Below, piece by piece: positions 35,082 to 46,616 of a stretch of 64,000 bases of DNA (within the stretch, counting starts at the first letter, position 1; every line of letters starts with the position of its first letter). The translations under genes were made by a program, and so were the position numbers. Origin of the DNA: Platanthera guangdongensis (taxonomy: Eukaryota > Streptophyta > Magnoliopsida > Asparagales > Orchidaceae); the NCBI GenBank assembly GCA_039583875.1, contig CM077150.1:180052375-180116374 (forward strand). Reading direction: 5' to 3'. The notes beneath the pieces were generated by a model that was given only the letters and a program-made list of their open reading frames with translations, was not told the origin of the DNA and did not search any database.

Positions 35082-36298
35082 TTAATCTAGACGGAGGCAA
35101 TTCTCTGGACGAGCAAAGTCCATAGGGATTTCACCACAATAAGGCTTAAGTCGGTGACCATTAACCTTAAAATCTCCCTTCTCAGGGTGAGTTAACTCGA
35201 CGGTACCGTAGGGAAAGACTTATTTAACTTTAAATGGTCCGGACCACTTAGACCTTAATTTCCCTGGGAATAAACGTAATCTGGAGTTATAAAGGAGGAC
35301 TTGGTCACCTTTTTGGAATACCTTGGGTTTACGAAGGTGACGGTCATGAAATAGCTTGGTTTTCTCCTTATAAATCCGGGAGTTCTCATAGGCCATAGTT
35401 CTCCACTCATTTAATTCGTTAAGTTGAAGTTTACGCTTCTCTCCTATAGAACTAGTGTCAAAATTTAAGGAGCGTATTGCCCAATACGACTTGTGTTCTA
35501 ATTCTATAGGTAAGTGACAAGATTTACCGTAGACTAATCTAAAGGGGGTGGTCCCTATAGGTGTTTTGTAGGCGGTCCTATAAGCCCATAAATAGTCGTT
35601 AAGTTTCCTAGACCAATGCTTCCTATTCCCTTCTATAGATTTTTCTAAGATTCTCTTAAGCTCTCTATTGGAAACATCAACTTGTCCACTGGTTTGAGGA
35701 TGATACGGAGTGGCTATCCTATGTGTAACTCCATATTTTTCTAATACTTTGTCTAGTTGTAGATTACAAAAGTGTGAACCCCTATCGCTAATAAGTGCAC
35801 GTGGTGTGCCAAATCGTGCGAATAAGGATTTCAAAAATCTAATTACAACCCTACTATCATTAGTAGGCAAAGCTTGCGCTTCAACCCACCTTGATACATA
35901 ATCTACAGCTACCAAAATGTATTTATTCCCAAAAGAAACTGGAAATAGTCCCATAAAATCTATACCCCACACATCGAATACTTCACATTCAAGGATAAAT
36001 TTTTGAGGCATTTCATGTAATTTAGAAATATTACCTGCTTTTTGGCAAGAATCACATGAAAGCACATACCTTTGGGCATCCCTGAATAGAAGGGGCCAAT
36101 AAAAACCAGAATCAAGAACCTTTTTAGCGGAGCGATTCGCTCCATAGTGACCACCAGCAGGACCTGAATGACACTGCTCCAAAATCTTCCAACCTTCCTC
36201 CGCTGATACACACCTTCTTATAACAGAATCTGCACATATCCGAAAAGAAAAGGGTCCTCCCAAATGTAATATTTCAAGTCAGAGAAAAATTTCTTTTT
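35082..36298 (-). pseudogene. Body I integrase
   Basis: The HHCC finger ([14 protein letters not shown]...CDSCQK) is near 36180-36035. Core motifs: GIDFMGLFP (near 35960), LISDRGSHF (near 35790) and GQVDVSNRE (near 35680). The third catalytic residue, Glu in body II, is Asp here (codon at 35676-35678). TAA near 35220 (GAA in body II) removes the last ~45 residues, and one A is missing near 36258 relative to body II, shifting the frame. No chromodomain, as expected for Athila. Confidence 0.85.
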
Positions 36299-38245
36299 CT
36301 ACTGATATGAAAAGTCTTTTGGAAGGACCTTAGCCACAAGATAGTTTGCATAATCTGCAAACCATGGATAATCTAGATGTATATTGGTAGATATGGCAAA
36401 TAATGATTCCTCAGGGAATGTATCAGAAATTTCAGATTCATCTAACATTGATCGTAGTGGGTTTTCTGAACGTGAAAGATGATCTGCCGCTAAGTTTTCC
36501 GCTCCTCGTTTATCCCTAATTTCTAGATCAAATTCTTGTAGAAGAAGAACCCATCGGATTAAATGAGGCTTTGCTTCCGCTTTGGCTAGCAAATATCTAA
36601 GTGCAGAGTGATCCGTATAAACTACCACTTTGGACAATGTTAAATATGGTCTAAATTTATCAAAGGCGAATACTACTGCTAGGAGTTCTTTTTTAGTAGT
36701 TGTATAATTCACCTGTGCATTATTAAGTGTTTTACTAGCATAATATATTGAGTGAAAATGTTTGTTTCGGCGTTGTCCTAAAACAACCCCTATCGCAAAA
36801 CTACTAGCGTCACACATGATCTCAAATGGTTGACTAAAATCAGGTGCGATCATAATAGGAGAATTAATTAATTTTTCTTTTAAGAACTCAAAGGCATGTA
36901 GACACTCTTGTTCAAAAATAAAAGGTGTGTCTTTTTCTAAAAGCCTTGTAAGTGGTTTAGCTATTTTAGAGAAGTCTTTAATAAAACGGCGGTAAAATCC
37001 CGCGTGTCCTAAGAAACTTCTCACTGCCTTTACGGAGGTTGGTGGTGGTAAGTTTTCTATGGTCTCTATTTTTGCTCTATCTACTTGAATTCCTTGGCTT
37101 GAAATTTTATGGCCAAGTACTAACCCTTCTTGTACCATGAAATGGCACTTCTCTCATCTCCTCACACCTCCTAAGAACTTTCTAAAAATTATTCAAACAC
37201 AACTCAAAGGAGTCGCCAAAAACCGAAAAATCATCCATGAACACTTCCATGATATCTTCAACATACTCGTTAAAGATGGCTAGCATGCACCTTTGAAATG
37301 TGGCGGCGCATTACATAACCCGAAAGGCATACGTCTATAGGCAAAGGTACCAAATGGGCAAGTAAATGTTGTTTTCTCTTGGTCTTCTGGTGCTATAGGA
37401 ATTTGAAAGTATCCAGAAAGTCCATCTAGAAAACAATAATAAGAGTGTCGTGATAAGCGTTCTAATATCTGGTCAATGAAAGGAAGAGGGAAATGGTCTT
37501 TTCTAGTGGCATCGTTTAATTTCCTATAGTCTATACAGACACGCCAACCTGTTACTGTTCGCGTTGGAATTAATTCATTTCTATCATTTGCTACCACAGT
37601 CAGGCCACCCTTCTTAGGAACTACTTGGACAGGACTAACCCATGAACTATCCGAAATAGGATATATAATACCAGCATCTAATAACTTCACAATCTCAGCC
37701 TTAACTACCTCTTTCATATTAGGATTTAGCCTACGTTGCGGTTGAATAAACGACTTATAGTTTTCTTCCAAAAGAATTTTATGAGTGCAAAAACTAGGAT
37801 TAATACCCTTTATATCAGATATTTGCCACGCTATTGCACCTCTACAATTCTTCAATACAATTATCAATTTTTCTTTTTTAATATTGGAAAGATTTGAAGA
37901 TATGATAACTGGGTACGAAGAATTTGTTCCTAAGAATGCATACTCGAGATGATCCGGTAATTTTTTTAATTCTACTATTGGTGGATCCTTAGTATTATTC
38001 TTAAGAATTTCATGATCTCCTTCAGTAATTAAACTATATTCCGTTGTTCTATTCATAGCAACACAATTTTCTAGAAAAAATAAATGTTCAATAATGTCAT
38101 CATTTTTATCATCTTCTAGATAGTTGTTAGTTATGCAAATTTCTAAAGGATCTTTATAATAAAAATTAGAATTTATAGAAGACATAAAGTCATCAATACC
38201 ATGAGAAAAATAGCAATAATCATCGTTATCTAAGGATTGTTTCAT
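36299..38245 (-). pseudogene. Body I reverse transcriptase and RNase H
   Basis: RT starts near MKQSLDNDD and has PVQVVPKKGG, WRVCIDYRKLND, HYFPLPFIDQ-like and FAYRRMPFGLCNAP blocks. One G is missing near 37302 and ~19 bases are missing near 37152 compared with body II, which shifts the frame twice around the FMDDF catalytic box (near 37235). RNase H has [28 protein letters not shown] and AADHLSR. It ends at TAG 36299-36301 where body II has CAG. Confidence 0.85.
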
Positions 38246-38269
38246 AGTATTGCCAATTTGAAAAGTGAC

Positions 38270-38764
38270 TTAATCTTCTCCTACTCGCAATACTAATTTA
38301 CCATCAAAAACATCAATAAGTGCTCTAGATGTAGCTAGAAATGGACGGCCTAGTATGAGTGGTACTTCGATATTTTCATCCATATCTAAAATAACAAAAT
38401 CAGCAGGAAATATAAATTTATCTACCTTAACTAATACATCTTCTACCACTCCTTTAGGATATTTAACCAATCGATCTGCTAATTGAATACTCATTCTTGT
38501 TGGGCTAAGTTCTCCTAGGCCTAGTTTCAAATATAGTTTATAAGGCATTAAATTTATACTTGCTCCTAGATCTGCTAAAGCCTTATTTACTTGTAAATCA
38601 CCGATTAAGCAAGGAATTGAAAATGAACCGGGATCCTTAAGTTTTTGTGGCAATTTATTTTGCAAAATAGCAGAACATTCTTCACTTAATGTTACTAATG
38701 ATAATTCTTCTATTTTCTTTTTATTAGAAATCAAATCCTTAAGAAATTTTGTATATTTAGGCAT
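38270..38764 (-). pseudogene. Body I aspartic protease
   Basis: The Athila-type active site ADLGASINLMPYKLY lies near 38582-38540, followed by ILDMDENIEVPLILGRPFLA and VLRVGED. It is in frame with gag but separated by the TAA at 38783-38785, and it ends with TAA 38270-38272. The same second stop is present in body II, so it predates the duplication. RT resumes in the same frame. Confidence 0.85.
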
Positions 38765-38782
38765 TTGAATAATTTCAGAAAA

Positions 38783-40363
38783 TTATAAATTAACATGTAA
38801 TTGCTTAAACATAGATAAAAATTTACCATACTGCGCATCCATGCGCTCCTTGTTAAGCTTTGCTGGGTATGGTAATGCTGGTTGGTACTCCATCGGTTGT
38901 ACGTTCATCTCACTTGGTCCTTCGCCGCTAGACTCCATTTGGGGTGCTTCTTTTGCAGGCCTTGGGTCTTGTAACTCCTTTCCACTCCTCAATTGAACAG
39001 CTTTTGCATGCTCCCTTGGATTTATCTCTGTATTCCCTGGAAGTGTTCCTTGCTGCCTTTCAGAAACCATCCTTGCAAGCTGACCAATCTGATTTTCCAA
39101 GTTCCGAATTAAACCCTCTTGATTCTGGAAGGCTACATCGGTAGTTTGCATGAACTTGGTAAGCACATCTTCCAATGTAGGCTTCCTTGGTTCCAACTGT
39201 GGTTGTTGTCCAAACATGGGTTGCTTCCCTTGATTTACTTGTCCTCCCCAAGAGAAATTTGGGTGGTTTCTCCATCCAGGATTATATGTCGAGCTATATG
39301 GGTTGTTGGCTTGATTGAAAGGTGGTCTAATATTATTACCCATATAATCAACATGCTCTTGAACTTGCGGTTCACCACAGGGCATTCCAGTGCATGAAGG
39401 GTCCCATTGTTGAGGTGCCATGGAAGGTGATGCTAAGTCAAGGTTGTCCATCTTTTGGTGAAGTTTCTCCACTTGAATTGCTAAGGCGGTGACGGCATCT
39501 ACTTCATAAATTCCTGCGGGCTTGCTAGGCTTTTGTCTTACTGTAGTCCATTGGTAATTGTTCATTGCCATGTCCTCTATCAACTGCTGAGCCGCTTCAG
39601 GTGTCTTGTTGTTCAAAGTTCCTCCACTAGCCGCATCAATCATTTGTTTGGTGGCTGGATTTAGTCCATTATAGAAGGTCTGAATCTGAAGCCATGAAGG
39701 TAGAGCATGGTGGGGACATCTCCTTAACAACACCTTGAATCGTTCCCATGTGTCGTACAACGATTCAGACTCCAATTGAATGTACGTAGAGATGTCATTC
39801 CTTAACTTCGCAGTTTTCGCAGGTGGAAAATACTTCATCAGAAACTTCTCAACCATCATGTCCCAAGTAGTGATCGACCCTCTAGGTAAGGAATTCAACC
39901 ACTGCTTCGCCTTATTCCTTAAAGAAAATGGAAACAATCTCAATCGAATGGCATCATTGGAAACACCATTGATCTTAAATGTGTCACATATCTCTAAGAA
40001 TCCGGCCAAGTGGGTGTTAGGATCCTCATCTTGCAAGCCATCATACTGGACATACTGTTGAACCATTTGTATCACACTAGGCTTCAATTCAAAGTTATTG
40101 GTAGCTATCGGTGGTCTAACGATGCTCGACCCGGTTCCTTGGAGATTAGGTCTAGCAAAGTCAGACATGGCTTGCTCATTTTGGTTGGCCATGGTATCTA
40201 AGTTTTCAAGATGATTCTCTCCTTGGTTTACTGTCTCCTCTTCTGATAGTCCGTTTGAAATTTCTGTGGTATTAATTCCCACATCCCTTAAGTTAGTGTT
40301 ATGGAGAATTCGTTCTGGGTCAGGATGGAATGGTACTAGCCCAGAATTTCTGCCCCTGGTCAT
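38783..40363 (-). pseudogene. Body I gag
   Basis: The 526-residue frame starts MTRGRNSGLVPFHPDPE. The retrotransposon gag domain spans about residues 115-270 (LRLFPFSLRNKAKQWLNSLP, TTWDMMVEKFLMKYFP, YDTWERFKVLLRRCPHH). It continues with SWGGQVNQGKQP and a Gln-rich stretch (LENQIGQLARMVSERQQ). I do not see a CCHC knuckle, which is usual for this lineage. The stop TAA replaces CCT of body II after LHVNL; in body II the protein continues in frame into the protease. Confidence 0.88.
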
Positions 40364-40481
40364 AGACTAACAGACTACAAAAAAATATTATGCACTATAA
40401 TTATTCAAATACTAATTTACAACTATATAAATAAAAATTGGTAGATCAATAAAGATTAGGATTTCAAAATATTGAAAACGA

Positions 40482-40499
40482 TCCCCGGCAACGGCGCCA
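40482..40499 (-). other. Body I primer binding site
   Basis: TGGCGCCGTTGCCGGGGA on the minus strand, six bases after LTR C2. This is the known Athila/Calypso-type site, complementary to tRNA-Asp. The 118-base leader to gag holds nothing else I recognise. Confidence 0.9.
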
Positions 40500-40505
40500 A
40501 AAACT

Positions 40506-42114
40506 TGATGATTTTTCTTGCTAACAAGTAATAACTCAATGTGATTTCATTCTACATTCTAATATAACTATGTAGATGTACTTAAAATAGATTGAATTAG
40601 CATTCAGGCAAGCGCACCTATCAATCGTAATATATGAGAAATCTACATCTCGTGTCGTATTCCACAGGGTCGTTTCAACTATTCGTACTCACCCTCCCTT
40701 TATTATCATACCTCTAAACAAAAGTGATATTTAAACTACATTAACCTCACTATGACCAATTGGATGATTCAGTATTGGAGAAGTAAAAACGATAAAAACA
40801 TGAAGCTTTTAAACAATTACATGAACAAATTCATTTATTAGTTCAATTCTAAGCGATCATGACATGAAAAGACTGTTAAATTTGTGCAATGTAAAGGTTA
40901 ATTTTTCATCAAAATTCTCTCTCGAGCAATTCCAAATCTAAACCTAAGATAGTAAATTTTCTCTCGAACAATTTACGACACTCAAGTTCGCATTAAGTAA
41001 AGTACCTTTATTGCTACATAAATTCATGAATTTTATCTCTAAATTAACATGAATCCTTTTATTCGTGTTCTATTTTTCCAAACAAAATATCTCTCGATCA
41101 TAAAGTTTGAATTACAAAGGGAATTATCATCACAATATGAACATACCAAAATCATTGCAAAGAACCAATTTCTCAATCTAGCCAATTGCAAATTTTGTAA
41201 AACAAATAAATAATTCATAAGGAGGAATAAACTCTTTGTTTGCAAGCATAAACACAAATAAAATACTACAAATGTAACATAAACAAAGTGATACATGATT
41301 ACTAGAATGTTCAAAGAGAAGTTCATGCAAATTAAAATGAAATTTGAAGATGGATCATCAAGAGAAAGAAAGGATTCAAAGGGGTTAATGATTAAATAAA
41401 AATACATAGAAATACCCTTCAATCCTCCTTGTCTTGGATGATCCCCTTCGGCCTCCAGCAGTTCTCCAATCCAGAAATGATCTAAAAGTCCTAAACAAAT
41501 TTTTCTACAGGAAATTTATAGTTCCCTTGCAAACAGGTCGGACACGGGGTCGCACACGGCCGTGTGGACGGTTCCTAGGCAGTTCCTGGGCGGTTCCCCA
41601 CGAGCAGGCGTGTCTGGTCGTGGGCCGTGTCAGATGACATGGGTATGGACACGGCCGTGTGTTCGGCCGTGTTCCTCAGACACGGGTTGGTCGGCAGTCG
41701 TGTGCAAAGATGACACGGGTATGCACACGGGCGTGTGCCATACCCGTGTGAGGTTCCATCGTCTGCACCCAAATTCTTCAGCTCCAGGTGCATAGGACAC
41801 GGGTAGGCACACGGCCGTGTGTCTGGCCGTGTGCACCAAATTTTCGTCCTGTCATCAGCCATGTTGACTCCGTGAACTCCTCTATTTGCTCCGAGACTTT
41901 TAGGTCCATTGGTTGGCATTACCTGCAATAGAAAAAATGATAGACTCAGTAAATAGTTTATTACAAGAACTGCCAAAGACTTCTAAATACGCTCTTCTAT
42001 CTATGATACGACAATTTCTTTACTATTATCATGAAATCAACACAAAAAGGGTAGGGAATAGTAGACATGATTACAATTATGATAGTAAAAAGCCTATCAT
42101 AATCGTACTCATCA
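40506..42114 (-). mobile_element. Athila LTR C2, shared by both bodies
   Basis: 1609 bp. To its left is the body I primer site and to its right the body II polypurine tract, so it acts as 5' LTR for I and 3' LTR for II. It lacks a 12-base GGCAGGCCGTGT-like segment present in C1 and C3. In its first ~300 bases every site shared with only one other LTR agrees with C3; in its last ~150 bases such sites agree with C1. Confidence 0.92.
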
Positions 42115-42699
42115 AATACCCCCAGACTTAGATGTTTGCTTGTCCCTAAGCAAACTAATTCAAACACCTGGGTTACCATTAAATAATTTTGCCTCCGCAC
42201 ACTGGTTGCTATGAATTTAAGAGAACTTTGATGATGTAATCGCATAGGAAATAATTTAGCAGACTTTTCTAAATATAGATTTATCTTAACATTCCTCTAA
42301 TATATCATTTTAACTATCTCTCACTCGCTTTTAGAAATAAAAGTATAGTCATCTTTAACAAATATGAGGAGAAAATAACAATCTCTATAAGATACGTATT
42401 AGTGTTTCAAAACTTATAAGTACTCTTACTGATAATCATGAGCTTACCCTTTTTACACCCTCATCACATCATAATTTAGAATTAGTAAGGTTGGATCCTT
42501 AGGACTTGAATTTTGGTGTAGCATTTTTGGCTTAGGATAGAAGATTAAAGGTGAGGTAATCAAGGATAAGTTCAATGAATTTTTCACACCTAAATCTTAA
42601 TTGAGCCTTATGTTGGAAGATACCTTAACATATTTCAATTTTATGTAAACGCCCCCAGGCTTTGCAATTTGTATATTTCCCACATTTTGAAGGGCACTC

Positions 42700-42793
<94 letters not shown>

Positions 42794-42797
<4 letters not shown>

Positions 42798-43480
42798 AGT
42801 CATATTTGGATCACACCATGAAAAGCATCTGGACCGTCCGATCTCAAGGAAATGGATTCTGGCCATTGGATTCATACACATTGGCCTGCAAATAACAAAA
42901 ACCCCAAAAGAAGTTACTGTTCATTTCAGAAAAGTCCCGATACCAAGCTTCCGCCCGCCCCTTCCGCCCGCCCCTTCCTATGTCGCCGGCGGCGGAGCCA
43001 CCGGCAGCCTGCCCGGCGCCCACCGGCGGGTTCGCCGGCCTCCGGCGAACCCGCCAGGGGTTTTCCGGCGGCGAGCGGGCAGGGCCACCGCCGGCGGTGG
43101 CCCTGCCCGCTCGCCGCCGGACAACCTCGGCGGGTTCGCCGGAGGCCGGCGAACCCGCCGGTGGGCGCCGGGCAGGCCGCCGGCGGCTTGCCGCCGGCAG
43201 CAGGCGGAGGCGGAGGCTGGAATTGGGTTTTTGTTTTTTTTTTCGATTTTTTAATTTTTTAATATTTAAATAATTTATATTATTAATAAATAATTAAATA
43301 AATATTTTAAAAATCAGAAAATTAAATTTTTTTACTTTAAATTTTTAAAATTTTATGCCGGGCGGGCGAAACCCGCCGGGGGGGTGGGCGAACCCCACCA
43401 GAATGTCAAGCGGGCTTGTTGCGGGCGAAGCCCGCAGCGACGCATCGAGACCGGGCGGAGCCCATTCGAAGATGCTAGTA
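42794..43480. mobile_element. Unidentified insertion, possibly Helitron-like
   Basis: It is absent from body I at the same (TA)n site, so it is a later insertion. The right end has a GC hairpin (GGGCGGAGCCC), then 11 bases, then CTAG before T, which is the arrangement of a Helitron 3' end. A clear 5' TC end preceded by A is not at the junction, and I see no convincing terminal inverted repeats or duplication, so the class is uncertain. It contains the 171-bp palindrome. Confidence 0.35.
43007..43177. repeat. 171-bp GC-rich near-perfect palindrome
   Basis: The outer arms 43007-43055 and 43129-43177 are perfect 49-base complements. The inner arms (28 + 28 bases, centred at the middle GCCGGC) are also perfect, separated from the outer arms only by short mismatched stretches (AGGGGTTTT and ACAACCT). 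It is almost pure G+C inside a strongly AT-rich region. Confidence 0.9.
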
Positions 43481-44523
43481 TATATATATATATTTTAACC
43501 AAGGGACCATAGTAGGGATCATTCCAAGTGGGTGCTAGTATACACGCACTCAGGCCACATATCACTATGTCTTTTTTTGTGGGTTCAAAGTAGGGATCAT
43601 TCCAAGTGGGTGCAAGGATACACGCACTCAGGCCACATATCACAATGAACAAATCATTCCAAGCAGGCATCAATGATAGGTGTGCTAATAGGTAGGGATT
43701 TGGCCTTGGTTAATTTTAATAGTAGAGCATCAAAAGGATGGGGATTAGGTTCAAATTGGGTGTGCAAGGGTATCATGTTAAAGGTGTTGGGATAACAAGG
43801 CTCAAGCTATCCAATAAGAGGCCTAAGTCATTTCCGCCCTTACTAATTAACTTATGTAATGTTTTGAGGAATGCTAGAGGGCGAGTCCTAGACATCAATA
43901 GGGAGTAATTTTTAATTTTAAAGCCCTAATACCAAATTATAAAAATGTTACACTCATCGACTCACTTTATTATAGATAAATATATTTTCTAAAATAGAGT
44001 GTTGGATAGTTACTAATATAGAGGAGTAATCTTAAAATTAAATTATATAGAGAAAATTAAGCTAAAAATAAATTTCTATGCTTAATTACGAAATCAACAA
44101 AGTTGAATACTCTATGAGTCTACATCAATTCATTTTAATCAGTGTGCGAAGTTAAATTAAATATTTATAATCCCAAATGAAAGAATAATGAGAGCTTAAA
44201 AGATCAACAAAATTTGTAGGGGGGGTATAACAAACTTGAGTATTATGATAAGCAGATTAGAATCAATTGTAACCACATGAATAACCATTCTACCCCCAGA
44301 CTTAAGATTTGCAATGTCCTCAGTGCAATGTAAAAAGCGGACATAGAGTGATTTCATGATGATATAAGAAAAAAACTGCTATCATAATAAGTAGAAGAGC
44401 ACAGTAACGAAACATGAGCTATAATGGAATGCACTGATATATAATAGCTGACAGAACTGAATACACTGATATATAAAAAAATACAATATACGATACATAA
44501 AGATATCACTACATCTATACATA

Positions 44524-45779
44524 TCAGAAGTAATCATGGTGGACTGTCGTATCGTCTGGGAAGGAAGGCGGGGCTGGAGCTGGCGGCTGGCGAGGGGCGA
44601 TCCCAAGGTGGTCTCTGATCTGTGTGAGGAGGTCCTCGGTCCGCTGCTGCGACTCCTTAATGTCCTGTAGGCACGGCGAGAGCTTGGTCTCGAAAAACTG
44701 TCGAAACTCACGCGAGTATCGTGAATGAGGTGGAGGAGGTGCAGTAGACGACTCGCCATGTGCGTAAGTGGAATGGGGTGGAGGCACCAATGGCACGTCG
44801 AGGTCAGGATCTATCTCATCAACACTGTCATCCTGTACATGCGGTCCACGTCGAGCAATAGAATATATAACCCCTCCCCGGCCCTGACGGGCGGTGACGA
44901 GGCGGAGGGAGCGAAGACTAGCCATCGTGATAGGCACGGTCTTTGCGACCACTATCATCTTGGGGAGGGCTAAAAAGATGCCCATATTCTTCACGAGGCG
45001 AGTAATGTAGGGTACTACACAAATAGACCCTATACGAGGGGTGTCAGCCTGATGGAGAATGAACTGGGCTAGAAGATAACCGAGATGTAGAGGATATCGT
45101 GAAGTCATGCTGTAGAGGTATAACAGGTCCTGCCTACTAACAACTCCGGAGCTTTCGACCCAGCCGCTCAACGTGTGGCTGAGGAGATGGTGGATGTAAT
45201 GGAGGGCGGGAGAAATAAATTTAGATGCCTTAGATCTCTTGGCCTCGTAGGCGCCAGTGTCAAAAGAAATCTGGCGCCAGATACCACCGGCCATATCGTG
45301 GTTGGGGTGTTTGAAGTGGAGCTCAGGGTAGGCAGCACTAAAAAGGAACAACTCCTCATACACCCATAAATATTGGGTGAACTGGAGCATGGTGAGTGTA
45401 TAAAATGTACCACCCACTCGAAATGAAACTATCCCCTCGGGCGCGTGCGGCGCATCGATGAAGTTAGGCCGAAAGATGGAATAAAACGAAGATAGGAACT
45501 CTAAAGTGAGTTCCCTAAAGCCTAACTCCTCTATGGCAAAAAATTGATCCCACCCCGTTACAAAAATTAACCCCTGACTTCTCCAGCTAAGTTTATCTCT
45601 TCAAGCACGCTCCAATCAATTATACGTATATCTTGAAATTTTTTTGATTGCAAGCGGTTGAAGCGGGCGGTGTGTGATGCATCGGTGAAAATTAGCGGAG
45701 CAGCGACATCCCGCCTCTCCGTTGAGACTTGTAGTTCCGGTCGGCGACGGCGACCTCCATGACTTCTTCCGGAAGACAT
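44524..45779 (-). pseudogene. Body II env-position ORF (Athila ORF-1 type)
   Basis: It has the same start (MSSGRSHGG) and end (HHDYF) as in body I. The CAA and GGA codons that are stops in body I are intact here. However one T is missing near 45574 (CCCCTGAC against CCCCTTGAC), which shifts the frame after EINLAGEV; the long frame resumes at VGGTFYTLTM (45417) and runs to the stop at 44524. The tail is Pro/Ser-rich, then acidic and helical (FRQFFETKLSP...IKESQQRTEDLL). Function unknown; the position after integrase is where env-like ORFs sit in Athila. Confidence 0.75.
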
Positions 45780-46616
45780 GACGTAGAAGGGGAAAATACG
45801 AGTGGAGGGGGACGAGAATTGGAAAAGAAGGCACCTTGAGGATCAGGCTACGGGGAGATTTGTGATGGGAGAAGATTGGAATGAGCAAAAAAAGAAATCC
45901 ACACGGCCCTATTTATAGGGGGTGCACACAGGTTCGCACACGGGCGTGTGTGAACCCGTGTTAGGGAATCACCAGCCTCGTGGAACACGGGGTGCGTCGG
46001 TCCGTGTAAAAAAATGGAACACGGGTGCGCACACGGCCGTGTGTGCACCCGTGTTAGGGGATCCGAGGCCTCATAGAACACGGGGCTGCCTCGGTCCGTG
46101 TGGTCAAACTGGCAGGGGACAGCGTGTCAGGTGGACACGGGTGACAACACGGCCGTGTGTTGCCCCATGTCGCACCTGGCACGGTACACAAACACGGGTA
46201 GGTAGGTGACACGGCCGTGTGTTATCCGACACGCCCGTGTCCGGTGTCTCGACACATCGGTCTCGACGATCGTCGAGCGATAGACACGGCTAGGAACACA
46301 GGTTGGTGCAAACCCGTGTTGTGCTCGGGATGAAATTGGCCTTTTCTCGGAATTAATCCACACGGCTGGGCCTGAGCCTGTGTCATGCACACGGCTAACC
46401 ACACGGGTGTGTGTGTAGCCGTGTGCCACTCCCATTTTGAATTTCTCAAAAGAAAAAAAAAATTTTTTACAGAAAAATTTTTCTCTCATTAAAATTTTGA
46501 TGGAAATTTCTTTTCAATAAAATTTTTTTTTTCTTTTCATTAATTTTTCATTGCAACTAATTAGATTTATACTAAAACAAGAATACTTAGAAACACCTAC
46601 TATAGTTAATATGAAA
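45780..46616 (-). other. Body II spacer between integrase and env-position ORF
   Basis: Non-coding. 45915-46430 carries the ACACGGGC/GCACACGGCC words as in body I, followed by a T-rich stretch. Differences from body I are scattered point changes. Confidence 0.6.

Larger units (their letters stand above)
42115..44523 (-). other. Body II 3' non-coding region with 0.7-kb insertion
   Basis: Polypurine tract (complement) at 42115-42129. Otherwise as in body I, including the ~80-bp tandem unit at about 43508-43660, but an extra segment of roughly 700 bases at about 42794-43480 interrupts the (TA)n run at 42705-42793. That segment begins CAATAGTCATATTTGG and ends GATGCTAG. No coding sequence is supported: the Pro/Gly/Arg-rich frames at 42852-43273 translate a GC-rich palindrome. 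Confidence 0.75.

Noticed and set aside
42852..43273. Pro/Gly/Arg-rich open frames of 97 and 136 codons
   Set aside because: They lie across the GC-rich palindrome, and such frames arise from base composition; no domain or start context.
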